The notes under the pieces: generated by a model
What the model saw: only the letters and a program-made list of their open reading frames with translations
Databases searched by the model: none
Told to the model about the DNA's origin: nothing
Origin: Actinoplanes sp. DH11
Lineage (GTDB): Bacteria; Actinomycetota; Actinomycetes; Mycobacteriales; Micromonosporaceae
DNA: 64,000 nucleotides
NCBI RefSeq assembly: GCF_020873875.1
Contig: NZ_JAHWGU010000022.1
Location: forward strand, 62,001-126,000
Direction: 5' to 3'
Shown here: in pieces, positions 16,385-24,774 of the stretch
Layout: each line of letters starts with the position of its first letter
How positions within the stretch are numbered: the first letter of the stretch is position 1
Position numbers and translations under genes: made by a program

Positions 16385-16920
16385 TTCTTACCTGCCTTTC
16401 CAGCCTTGCGGCGGATGACCTCGCCCTGGTACTTGACGCCCTTGCCCTTGTAGGGCTCCGGCGGGCGGATCTTGCGGATGTTCGCAGCGACCTCGCCGAC
16501 CAGCTGCTTGTCGATACCGGTGACGGTGAACTGCGTCGGCTTCTCCACCGAGAAGGTGATGCCGGCCGGCGGCACGATGTTCACCGGGTGCGAGAAGCCC
16601 AGAGCGAACTCCAGGTCCTTGCCCTTGGCGGTCACACGGTAACCGGTGCCGTTGATCTCGAGGGTCTTCTTGTAACCCTCGGTGACACCGACGATCATGT
16701 TGGCGACGAGGGTACGCGAGAGGCCGTGGAGCTCCTTGGCCTTGCGCTCGTCGTTGGGGCGGTTGACGTGCAGCTCTCCGCCGTCCTGCGAGACCGTGAT
16801 GGGCTCGGCGACGGTGTGCGACAGCTCGCCCTTGGGGCCCTTGACCGTGATGGTCTGCCCCTTGATGGTGACGTCGACACCGGCCGGCACCGGGATCGAC
16901 TTACGTCCGATTCGCGACAT
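16381..16920 (-). CDS. rplF: 50S ribosomal protein L6
   Basis: A 179-residue protein of two repeated domains. It begins MSRIGRKSIPVPAGVDVTIK and carries near its end the L6 signature PPEPYKGKGVKYQGEVIRRK. It lies 14 bases downstream of rpsH. Confidence 0.97.
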   Translation of the reverse strand: MSRIGRKSIPVPAGVDVTIKGQTITVKGPKGELSHTVAEPITVSQDGGELHVNRPNDERKAKELHGLSRTLVANMIVGVTEGYKKTLEINGTGYRVTAKGKDLEFALGFSHPVNIVPPAGITFSVEKPTQFTVTGIDKQLVGEVAANIRKIRPPEPYKGKGVKYQGEVIRRKAGKAGKK

Positions 16921-16934
16921 GTCAAAGTCTCCAG

Positions 16935-17342
16935 TTACCAGACGAAGGCGAGGACTTCCCCGCCAACGCTCCGCTTGCGGGCCTGCTTGTCGGTCAGCAG
17001 TCCCTGGGACGTCGAAATGATCGCGACACCAAGACCGCCGAGCACGCGGGGAAGCTCGTCGGACTTGGCGTAAACGCGCAGACCGGGCTTCGAGACGCGC
17101 TTGATGCCGGCGAGGCTGCGCTCACGGTTCTGGCCGTACTTGAGCTCAACGACCAGACGCTTGCCGACCGCGCCCTCCTCGGGCTCTTCAGCCGACCACG
17201 ATGCGATGTAACCCTCGGCCTTGAGGACCTCGGCGATGTTCGCCTTGATCTTCGAGTAGGGCATCGTCACCTTGTCGTGGTACGCCTGGTTGGCGTTACG
17301 CAGACGCGTGAGCATGTCTGCGATCGGGTCCGTCATCGTCAT
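16935..17342 (-). CDS. rpsH: 30S ribosomal protein S8
   Basis: A 135-residue 16S rRNA-binding protein beginning MTMTDPIADMLTRLRNANQA and ending in the STSQGLLTDKQARKRSVGGEVLAFVW region typical of S8. In enterobacteria S8 is the spc-operon repressor; whether it is here is not visible. There are 117 featureless bases between it and rpsN. Confidence 0.97.
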   Translation of the reverse strand: MTMTDPIADMLTRLRNANQAYHDKVTMPYSKIKANIAEVLKAEGYIASWSAEEPEEGAVGKRLVVELKYGQNRERSLAGIKRVSKPGLRVYAKSDELPRVLGGLGVAIISTSQGLLTDKQARKRSVGGEVLAFVW

Positions 17343-17459
17343 GGGTATTCGTCAACCTTTCTCGCCGGGGTTCCCGCTGGCGGGCCTACGGCGAAGCGGT
17401 ATTGCACAAACCCAGCCTCTACTCCGCTGACGAGCGGTGGGCGGGGCCGGTTGGATGGG

Positions 17460-17645
17460 TTACCAGCTGGCCTTGGACACGCCGGGGAGCTCGCCGCGGT
17501 GGGCCATCTCCCGGATGCAGACCCGGCAGAGGCCGAACTTGCGGTACACCGAGTGCGGCCGGCCGCAGCGCTGGCAGCGGGTGTACGCACGCACAGCGAA
17601 CTTCGGCTTTGCGGCAGCCTTGATGATCAGCGCCTTCTTCGCCAT
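17460..17645 (-). CDS. rpsN: 30S ribosomal protein S14 type Z (zinc-binding)
   Basis: A 61-residue short S14. The two C-x2-C pairs (CQRCGRP and CRVCIRE) bind zinc and define the type-Z/C+ form, as opposed to the roughly 101-residue C- form made under zinc limitation. It starts two bases after the rplE stop, so coupling is likely. Confidence 0.97.
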   Translation of the reverse strand: MAKKALIIKAAAKPKFAVRAYTRCQRCGRPHSVYRKFGLCRVCIREMAHRGELPGVSKASW

Positions 17646-17647
17646 GC

Positions 17648-18217
17648 TCAGTTCTCCTTGAACGGGAAGCCCAGGAGCTTGAGCAGCGCCCGGCCCTCGT
17701 CGTCGGTCTTGGCGGTGGTGACCACCGTGATGTCCATGCCCCGCGGACGATCGATCCGGTCCTGGTCGATCTCGTGGAACACGGACTGCTCGGTCAGGCC
17801 GAAGGTGTAGTTGCCGTGACCGTCGAGCTTCCGGCCGTCGAGGCCGCGGAAGTCACGGATACGCGGCAGCGCGATCGAGAGCAGCCGGTCCAGGAACTCC
17901 CACATCCGGTCGCCACGAAGGGTGACCTTCGCGCCGATCGGCATGCCCTCGCGCAGCTTGAACTGCGCGATCGACTTGGTCGCCCGGCGGACGAGCGGCT
18001 TCTGACCGGTGATGGTGGTCAGGTCACGCACCGCACCGTCGATCAGCTTGGCGTCACGCGCAGCCTCGCCGACACCCATGTTCACGACGACCTTGACCAG
18101 GCCGGGGATCTGCATGGGGTTCGCGTACGAGAACTGCTCGTTGATGGCCGGCGCGACCTCGGAGCGGTACTTCTGCTTGAGGCGCGGCAGCGTGGTGGTC
18201 TCGGTGGCGGCAGTCAT
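17648..18217 (-). CDS. rplE: 50S ribosomal protein L5
   Basis: A 189-residue 5S rRNA-binding protein that contacts P-site tRNA. The motifs IPGLVKVVVNMGVGEAARDA and GLTEQSVFHEIDQD, then RPRGMDITVVTTAKTDDEGRAL, are diagnostic. Its start overlaps the rplX stop by one base. Confidence 0.97.
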   Translation of the reverse strand: MTAATETTTLPRLKQKYRSEVAPAINEQFSYANPMQIPGLVKVVVNMGVGEAARDAKLIDGAVRDLTTITGQKPLVRRATKSIAQFKLREGMPIGAKVTLRGDRMWEFLDRLLSIALPRIRDFRGLDGRKLDGHGNYTFGLTEQSVFHEIDQDRIDRPRGMDITVVTTAKTDDEGRALLKLLGFPFKEN

Positions 18218-18531
18218 CAGAGTTCCTTACCGGTCGTACGCGCGATGCGGACCTTGTTGCCGTTCTCGTCGATCCGGTAGCCGATCCGCGTCGGCTTGCC
18301 CTGGTCGTCCAGCACCTGCACGTTCGAGATGTGAACCGGGGCTTCCTGAGTGACGATGCCGCCGGTCTTCGAGCCCCGCTGGTTGGTGCGGATGCGCTCG
18401 TGCTTCTTGATCCGGTTGACGCCCTCGACCAGGACCTTGTCCTGCCGCGGGAAGGCCGCAATGACCTTGCCCTTGGCACCCTTGTCCTTGCCGGCGATGA
18501 CGACGACCGTGTCGCCCTTCTTGATCTTCAC
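18217..18531 (-). CDS. rplX: 50S ribosomal protein L24
   Basis: A 104-residue assembly-initiator protein with an N-terminal KOW motif (KKGDTVVVIAGKDKGAKGKV), followed by the NRIKKHER segment and PVHISNV. It starts at GTG 18531, two bases after rplN. Confidence 0.97.
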   Translation of the reverse strand: MKIKKGDTVVVIAGKDKGAKGKVIAAFPRQDKVLVEGVNRIKKHERIRTNQRGSKTGGIVTQEAPVHISNVQVLDDQGKPTRIGYRIDENGNKVRIARTTGKEL

Positions 18532-18533
18532 GG

Positions 18534-18902
18534 TCAGAGCACCTCCGGCGCCAGGCTGATGATCTTCATGAAACGCTTGTCGCGCAGTTCGCGCCCGACC
18601 GGGCCGAAGATGCGGGTGCCGCGGGGGTCCCCGCCGTCCTTGATGATGACGGCGGCGTTCTCGTCGAAGCGGATGTACGAGCCGTCCGGGCGCCGCTTCT
18701 CCTTGGCCGTGCGGACGATGACCGCCTTGACGACGTCACCCTTCTTCACACCGGCACCGGGGATGGCGTCCTTGACCGTGGCCACGATGACGTCGCCGAT
18801 GCTCGCGTAACGGCGACCGGAGCCCCCGAGTACGCGGATGCACAGGATCTCCCGGGCACCCGTGTTGTCGGCGACACGCAGTCGCGACTCCTGCTGGATC
18901 AC
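18534..18902 (-). CDS. rplN: 50S ribosomal protein L14
   Basis: A 122-residue protein, MIQQESRLRVADNTGAREIL, containing the L14 signature GVKKGDVVKAVIVRTAKEKR and ending in FMKIISLAPEVL. Start is GTG 18902. It is separated from rpsQ by 144 bases holding a large perfect palindrome, an unusual break in an otherwise tightly packed operon. Confidence 0.97.
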   Translation of the reverse strand: MIQQESRLRVADNTGAREILCIRVLGGSGRRYASIGDVIVATVKDAIPGAGVKKGDVVKAVIVRTAKEKRRPDGSYIRFDENAAVIIKDGGDPRGTRIFGPVGRELRDKRFMKIISLAPEVL

Positions 18903-19013
18903 GTCTGTCTCCTATGTCTGCCAGTTCTCCGGGAACCTTCACCCGAAGCTTGGCGGAACTTTCACCCTAGCCTTCAGTCCGCATCTGGGCGGTCGGCGGG
19001 GTGGTTGACGGGC

Positions 19014-19043
19014 CGCTGGGCCGGCCCGCGGGCCGGCCCAGCG
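19014..19043 (-). terminator. Perfect 30-bp GC palindrome between rpsQ and rplN
   Basis: Two 15-base arms (19014-19028 and 19029-19043) are exact reverse complements with no spacer, made almost entirely of G and C. It lies four bases beyond the rpsQ stop. No T run follows, so it is more likely an RNA stability or processing element, or a weak attenuator, than a full terminator. Confidence 0.55.
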
Positions 19044-19046
19044 CAC

Positions 19047-19322
19047 TCACTTGGCCTTTTCGAGGATCTCCACGATCCGCCACCGCTTGGTGGCGGAGAG
19101 CGGCCGGGTCTCCATCATCAGGACCCGGTCGCCGATGCCCGCCGAGTTCTGCTCGTCGTGCACCTTCAGCTTGCGGGTACGACGGATGACCTTGCCGTAC
19201 AGCGCGTGCTTGACCCGGTCCTCGACCTCGACGACGACGGTCTTGTCCATCTTGTCGCTGACCACGAGGCCTTCGCGCACCTTGCGCTGGGCGCGCGGTG
19301 CGGCGGCAGTGTTCTCACTCAT
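19047..19322 (-). CDS. rpsQ: 30S ribosomal protein S17
   Basis: A 91-residue OB-fold protein with VREGLVVSDKMDKTVVVEVE and the GDRVLMMETRPLSATKRWRI signature. Its ATG overlaps the rpmC stop (ATGA). The short Ala-rich N-terminal extension is typical of actinobacteria. Confidence 0.97.
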   Translation of the reverse strand: MSENTAAAPRAQRKVREGLVVSDKMDKTVVVEVEDRVKHALYGKVIRRTRKLKVHDEQNSAGIGDRVLMMETRPLSATKRWRIVEILEKAK

Positions 19323-19552
19323 GCTGTCACCTCATCCGGCGCAACCGAGAGCCCCAGCTCGCGCTCACGCATGATCGTGTAGATCTTCGCGATGTCCTTG
19401 CGGACGACCTGCAGCCGACGGTGATTGTCGAGCTGGCCGGTCGCGCGCTGCACGCGAAGGTTGAACAGCTCCGCCTTGGCCTCCTGCACCCGCGAAACCA
19501 GCTCCTCGTCGGAGAGTTCGCGCAGCTCGGTTGCCTTAACGCCCGCTGCCAT
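19319..19552 (-). CDS. rpmC: 50S ribosomal protein L29
   Basis: A 77-residue helical hairpin protein at the tunnel exit. ATELRELSDEELVSRVQEAK is the first helix, and VRKDIAKIYTIMRERELG is the conserved second helix. It overlaps rplP by one base and rpsQ by four. Confidence 0.97.
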   Translation of the reverse strand: MAAGVKATELRELSDEELVSRVQEAKAELFNLRVQRATGQLDNHRRLQVVRKDIAKIYTIMRERELGLSVAPDEVTA

Positions 19553-19977
19553 CAGCTTTCACCCACTTCGCGCGTCACGATGCGGCACTTCATCGGGAGC
19601 TTGTGGATCGCGCGGCGCATCGCCTCACGCGCGACCGTCTCGTTCGGGAACGACATCTCGAAGAGAATGCGTCCCGGCTTGACGTTCGCCACCCACCACT
19701 CGGGAGAACCCTTACCGGAACCCATGCGGGTCTCGGCCGGCTTCTTGGTCAGCGCCTGGTCCGGGAAGATCGAGATCCAGACCTTGCCACCACGCTTGAT
19801 GTGGCGGGTCATCGCGATACGCGCCGACTCGATCTGCCGGTTGGTCACGTACGCCGGCTCCAGCGCCTGAATACCGAACTCACCGAAGACGACCCGGTTG
19901 CCGCCCTTGGACGCGCCACTGCGGTCCGGGTGGTGCGGCTTGCGGAAGCCCTTCGGGGGCTTACGCGGCATCAGCAT
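19552..19977 (-). CDS. rplP: 50S ribosomal protein L16
   Basis: A 141-residue protein at the A-site/peptidyl-transferase region. It begins MLMPRKPPKGFRKPHHPDRS and holds FGEFGIQALEPAYVTNRQIE and MGSGKGSPEWWVANVKPGRI, both near-invariant. It lies three bases after rpsC. Confidence 0.97.
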   Translation of the reverse strand: MLMPRKPPKGFRKPHHPDRSGASKGGNRVVFGEFGIQALEPAYVTNRQIESARIAMTRHIKRGGKVWISIFPDQALTKKPAETRMGSGKGSPEWWVANVKPGRILFEMSFPNETVAREAMRRAIHKLPMKCRIVTREVGES

Positions 19978-19980
19978 GTG

Positions 19981-20838
19981 TCAGCCCTCCTGCTGCGTTT
20001 CGGCGGTCGCCGGCGCCGCGGCGACAGCCGCGTCGCTCACCGACTCGCCAGTCGGGGTGTCGGCCTTGGCCTGGGCAGCCGCAGCGCGGCCGGCCTCGGT
20101 GCCACCCGCGGTCGTGCCGGACGAACCGGAACGGCCACGACGCGGACGCTCGGGACGGTCGGCGCGGTCCCGGCGCGGACGCGCGGGCGCCTCGGTGGCG
20201 ACCTCGCGACCCGGAACGGCGTCGCCCTTGTAGATCCAGACCTTCACGCCGATCCGGCCGAACGTGGTACGGGCCTCGAAGAAGCCGTACTCGATGTTGG
20301 CGCGAAGCGTGTGCAGCGGGACGCGACCCTCACGGTAGAACTCCGTGCGGCTCATCTCCGCGCCACCGAGGCGGCCGGAGACCTGCACCCGGATGCCCTT
20401 GCAGATCGGGTTCTTCATGGCCGACTGCATGGCCTTGCGCATCGCCCGGCGGAAGCTGACCCGGCTGGACAGCTGCTCGGCGACGCCCTGCGCCACGAGC
20501 TGAGCGTCCGACTCGGGGCTCTTGACCTCGAGGATGTTCAGCTGGACCTGCTTGCCGGTGAGCTTCTCGAGCTCGCCACGGATCCGGTCGGCCTCCGCAC
20601 CCTTACGGCCGATGACGATGCCCGGCCGGGCGGTGTGGATGTCGACCCGAACCCGGTCGCGGGTCCGCTCGATGTCCACCTTGGAAATGCCGGCGCGCTC
20701 GAGGCCCTTGGACATCATGCGGCGGATCTTGACGTCCTCGCCGATGTAGTCCTTGTAGAGCTTGTCCGCGAACCAACGGCTCTTCCAGTCGGTGGAGATG
20801 CCGAGGCGGAACCCGGTGGGGTGAACCTTCTGACCCAT
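19981..20838 (-). CDS. rpsC: 30S ribosomal protein S3, C-terminally extended
   Basis: A 285-residue protein. The N-terminal half begins MGQKVHPTGFRLGISTDWKS and has the KH domain (RPGIVIGRKGAEADRIRGEL). The C-terminal S3 domain ends near FGRIGVKVWIYKGD (about residue 212). A tail of about 70 residues follows, first Arg/Asp/Pro-rich and then Ala/Thr-rich. Its start overlaps the rplV stop by one base. Confidence 0.97.
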   Translation of the reverse strand: MGQKVHPTGFRLGISTDWKSRWFADKLYKDYIGEDVKIRRMMSKGLERAGISKVDIERTRDRVRVDIHTARPGIVIGRKGAEADRIRGELEKLTGKQVQLNILEVKSPESDAQLVAQGVAEQLSSRVSFRRAMRKAMQSAMKNPICKGIRVQVSGRLGGAEMSRTEFYREGRVPLHTLRANIEYGFFEARTTFGRIGVKVWIYKGDAVPGREVATEAPARPRRDRADRPERPRRGRSGSSGTTAGGTEAGRAAAAQAKADTPTGESVSDAAVAAAPATAETQQEG

Positions 20839-21296
20839 TACTCGGCACCCTCCGTGCTCTGGGACTCGGCAGCCTGCGGCTCAGCCGGCTTGTCAGCCTT
20901 CTGCGCCGTGGCCTTCTTCGCCGGGCGGGTCGCCTGGACCGCCTCGACCGCGATGGTGATGTGACAGGTGCGCTTGCGGATCCGGTACGCCCGGCCCTGC
21001 GCCCGCGGCCGGAACCGCTTGAGCGTCGGACCCTCGTCGACGAACGCCTCACTCACGAGGAGGGCGTCGGGGTCGAGCCGCTCGTTGTTCTCCGCGTTCG
21101 CGATGGCGCTGGCGAGCACCTTGTAAACCTGCTCGCTGGCGGCCTGCGGTGCGAACTGCAGGACAGTGAGCGCCTCCTTCGCGGGCAGACCGCGGACGAG
21201 GTTGATCACCCGGCGCGCCTTGTTCGGCGAGATGCGCACGTGTCGCGCAACCGCCCGCGCGCCCGGAAGCACCGGAGCGTCGCCCTTGACTGGCAT
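20838..21296 (-). CDS. rplV: 50S ribosomal protein L22, C-terminally extended
   Basis: A 152-residue protein. The core (1-120) has VRISPNKARRVINLVRGLPA and the tunnel-lining beta-hairpin ending RAQGRAYRIRKRTCHITIAV. About 30 further Ala/Lys/Glu-rich residues form a tail. The hairpin residues linked to macrolide resistance show no deletion. Confidence 0.97.
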   Translation of the reverse strand: MPVKGDAPVLPGARAVARHVRISPNKARRVINLVRGLPAKEALTVLQFAPQAASEQVYKVLASAIANAENNERLDPDALLVSEAFVDEGPTLKRFRPRAQGRAYRIRKRTCHITIAVEAVQATRPAKKATAQKADKPAEPQAAESQSTEGAE

Positions 21297-21333
21297 CGCT
21301 GTAGCTCCTTGATCCTCTAATCCGTGTATCTGC

Positions 21334-21615
21334 TTAGCGACGACGGCTCTTGCGGTCGTCCTTCTCGTGACCCTTGAACGTACGGGTCAGAGCGAACTCG
21401 CCCAGCTTGTGCCCGACCATGGCCTCGGTGACGAACACCGGGACGTGCTTGCGCCCGTCGTGCACGGCGATCGTGTGCCCGAGCATGTCGGGAATGATCG
21501 TCGAGCGTCGCGACCAGGTCTTGATGACGTTCTTCGAGTTCTTCTCGTTCTGGACTTCCACCTTCTTGAGGAGGTGGTCGTCGACGAACGGGCCCTTCTT
21601 CAGGCTGCGAGGCAT
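21334..21615 (-). CDS. rpsS: 30S ribosomal protein S19
   Basis: A 93-residue head protein, MPRSLKKGPFVDDHLLKKVE, with the family motif TIAVHDGRKHVPVFVTEAMV. It begins 12 bases after rplB ends. Confidence 0.97.
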   Translation of the reverse strand: MPRSLKKGPFVDDHLLKKVEVQNEKNSKNVIKTWSRRSTIIPDMLGHTIAVHDGRKHVPVFVTEAMVGHKLGEFALTRTFKGHEKDDRKSRRR

Positions 21616-21627
21616 CTTCTACTCCCG

Positions 21628-22467
<840 letters not shown>

Positions 22468-22481
22468 GATTCATGAACCCC

Positions 22482-22784
22482 TTAGCTGACCGGGCCGCCG
22501 AAGGCCTCGATGCGGTCACCGTCAGCCAGCTTCACCATCGCGCGCTTGGTGGCCTTGCGCTGACCCCAACCGGTGCGGGTGCGCTTGCGCTTGCCCTCAC
22601 GGTTCGCGGTGTTCACGGACAGCACGCGGACGTTGAAGATCTGCTGGATCGCGATCTTGATCTGGGTCTTGTTCGCGTCCGGGTGGACGAGGAACGTGTA
22701 CCAGTTCTGGTCGAGAACGCTGTAGCTCTTCTCGGAGACCACCGGGGCGACGATGATGTCGCGCGGGTCGGCGATCGTGCTCAC
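22482..22784 (-). CDS. rplW: 50S ribosomal protein L23
   Basis: A 100-residue tunnel-exit protein that docks SRP and trigger factor. It contains RDIIVAPVVSEKSYSVLDQN and YTFLVHPDANKTQIKIAIQQ. GTG start overlaps the rplD stop (GTGA). Confidence 0.97.
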   Translation of the reverse strand: MSTIADPRDIIVAPVVSEKSYSVLDQNWYTFLVHPDANKTQIKIAIQQIFNVRVLSVNTANREGKRKRTRTGWGQRKATKRAMVKLADGDRIEAFGGPVS

Positions 22785-23431
22785 TTGTCGCCCTCCTCGG
22801 ACGTCTCGGCGGAACCGCCCAGGAACTCGTCGAGCGCGGCCTTCGTGAACACGACCTCGTCCGCGACAAGCACGTCGTAGGTGTTCAGCTGGCCGGCCTC
22901 GATGAGGTGCACCGTCGGCTCGTTACGCAGCGAGACCCAGTTCAGCTCGTCCTGGCTGTCCAGGACGACGAGAACCTTGGTCGTCTGGGCGACCTTGCGC
23001 AGCGTCGCGACGGCGGCCTTGGTCGACGGCGTCTCGCCGGTGACGAAGGCCTCGACGACGAACACGCGGCCGTCCCGGGCCCGGTCGGAGAGGGCGCCAC
23101 GCAGAGCGGCAGCCTTCATCTTCTTCGGGGTCCGCTGGCTGTAGTCGCGCGGCACGGGGCCGTGCACGACGCCACCACCGGTGAACTGCGGCGCGCGGAT
23201 CGAGCCCTGACGGGCGCGACCGGTGCCCTTCTGCTTGTACGGCTTCTTGCCGCCACCGGCGACCTCGCCACGCGTCTTGGCCTTCGCCGTGCCCTGGCGG
23301 GCCGCGGCGAGCTGCGCCACGACGACCTGGTGCATCAGCGGGATGTTCGCCTGGACGTCGAAGACGTTGCCCGGCAGATCGACCGAGCCGGCCTTGTTGC
23401 CCTCAGCGTTGATCACGTCAACCGAGCTCAC
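22781..23431 (-). CDS. rplD: 50S ribosomal protein L4
   Basis: A 216-residue protein with the internal tunnel loop (GGGKKPYKQKGTGRARQGSI and RAPQFTGGGVVHGP) that is conserved across bacteria. GTG 23431 overlaps the rplC stop by four bases. In enterobacteria L4 autoregulates the S10 operon; no evidence either way here. Confidence 0.97.
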   Translation of the reverse strand: MSSVDVINAEGNKAGSVDLPGNVFDVQANIPLMHQVVVAQLAAARQGTAKAKTRGEVAGGGKKPYKQKGTGRARQGSIRAPQFTGGGVVHGPVPRDYSQRTPKKMKAAALRGALSDRARDGRVFVVEAFVTGETPSTKAAVATLRKVAQTTKVLVVLDSQDELNWVSLRNEPTVHLIEAGQLNTYDVLVADEVVFTKAALDEFLGGSAETSEEGDK

Positions 23432-24078
23432 TTGGCACCGCCCTTCTTCGCTGCGGTACGGACCAGGATCAGCGCGCCCTTGGGACCGGGCACAGCACCC
23501 TTGACCAGGATCAGGTTGCGCTCGTTGTCGACCGCCTGGATGGTCAGGTTCTGCACGGTGAAGCGCTGGCCACCCATGCGACCGGCCATCCGGACGCCCT
23601 TGAAGACGCGGCCGGGGGTCGCGCAGGCGCCGATCGAGCCGGGCGAGCGGTGCTTGCGCTCGACACCGTGGCTGGCACGCAGACCGTGGAAGCCGTGACG
23701 CTTCATGACACCGGCGTAGCCCTTACCGCGGGTCTTGCCGGTGACGTCGATGGACGCGCCGACGGCGAAGCCGTCGACAGTCACTTCCTGGCCGAGCTCG
23801 TACTCGCCGGCGTCGGTGGTGCGCAGCTCGACGATGTGGCGGCGCGGCGACACACCGGCCTTGGCGTAGTGGCCGGCCTCAGGCTTGTTGACCTTGCGCG
23901 GGTCGATCGAGCCGTATGCCAGCTGGACAGCGGAGTAGCCGTCCTTCTCATCGGTGCGGACCTGGGTCACGACGCACGGGCCGGCCTGCACCACGGTCAC
24001 CGGGACGACCTTGTTGTTGTCCCAGACCTGGGTCATGCCGAGCTTGGCGCCCAGGATCCCCTTTACTTGCCTGTCCAT
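23428..24078 (-). CDS. rplC: 50S ribosomal protein L3
   Basis: A 216-residue protein beginning MDRQVKGILGAKLGMTQVWD. The central extension MKRHGFHGLRASHGVERKHR reaches the peptidyl transferase centre, followed by PGSIGACATPGRVFKGVRMA. It follows rpsJ by 12 bases. Confidence 0.97.
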   Translation of the reverse strand: MDRQVKGILGAKLGMTQVWDNNKVVPVTVVQAGPCVVTQVRTDEKDGYSAVQLAYGSIDPRKVNKPEAGHYAKAGVSPRRHIVELRTTDAGEYELGQEVTVDGFAVGASIDVTGKTRGKGYAGVMKRHGFHGLRASHGVERKHRSPGSIGACATPGRVFKGVRMAGRMGGQRFTVQNLTIQAVDNERNLILVKGAVPGPKGALILVRTAAKKGGAK

Positions 24079-24090
24079 TTGTCCGGATCC

Positions 24091-24399
24091 CTACAGCTTG
24101 ATCTCGATGTCGACGCCAGCCGGCAGGTCGAGGCGCATGAGCGAGTCGACCGTCTTCGGAGTCGGGTCGATGATGTCGATCAGCCGCTTGTGCGTGCGCA
24201 TCTCGAAGTGCTCGCGCGAGTCCTTGTACTTGTGCGGCGAACGGATCACGCAGAAACGGTTGATCTCCGTGGGCAGCGGCACCGGTCCCGCGACCTGCGC
24301 CCCGGTACGCGTCACAGTCTCGACGATCTTCCGTGCCGAGGAGTCGACGACCTCGTGGTCATAGGCCTTGAGCCGGATGCGGATCTTCTGTCCCGCCAT
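24091..24399 (-). CDS. rpsJ: 30S ribosomal protein S10 (NusE)
   Basis: A 102-residue protein of the 30S head that also acts with NusB in antitermination and links NusG to the ribosome. The sequence ([40 protein letters not shown], then [20 protein letters not shown]) is canonical. It is the first gene of the S10 operon, preceded by a 375-base gap to tuf. Confidence 0.98.
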
Positions 24400-24492
24400 G
24401 GTGGCTTCTGTTTCCTTCTCTCGATGCCGCTACGTGCGGAAGCGGGTGGCCTCCGCATGCCCGCAGGACCGTTGATCCTGCGTTGTCCGACC

Positions 24493-24511
24493 CCCGCGGT
24501 CGGGCGTGTCG
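24493..24511 (-). repeat. 19-base element shared with the rpsL leader
   Basis: The minus-strand sequence CGACACGCCCGACCGCGGG is identical to 29226-29244. It lies about 95 bases upstream of the rpsJ start, and in this copy a GTCGG two bases downstream can pair with CCGAC to form a small hairpin. Apart from this element and the promoter candidate, the gap 24400-24774 holds no supportable gene. Confidence 0.7.
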
Positions 24512-24691
24512 CGCCTTGCCTCAGAATGCTGGGCACTCTGACTCCGCCTCAGTTGCCTGAAGCGGATCGATCACGGGGATCTAGGGTGTCGGGCGGCAAA
24601 CGAACCACACCCGGACACCCGGCGAGGGTGGGCAACTGTCGAGCGGTCTTGACTCGGACAGCTACCCACCCCGCGCGGACGCAACCTGACT

Positions 24692-24721
24692 AGTATGCCG
24701 GATTCTCGCCAGCAATGCTAA
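24692..24721 (-). promoter_or_regulatory. Weak promoter candidate for the S10 operon
   Basis: Minus strand TTAGCA (24721-24716), 18-base spacer, CATACT (24697-24692). The match is only moderate. It would give a leader of roughly 285 bases containing the 19-base element. Confidence 0.3.
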
Positions 24722-24774
24722 TCGGGGTCACCATGAGGGTCGTTCAGGGCTCATCGCCGTGAACAAACCGCCAA

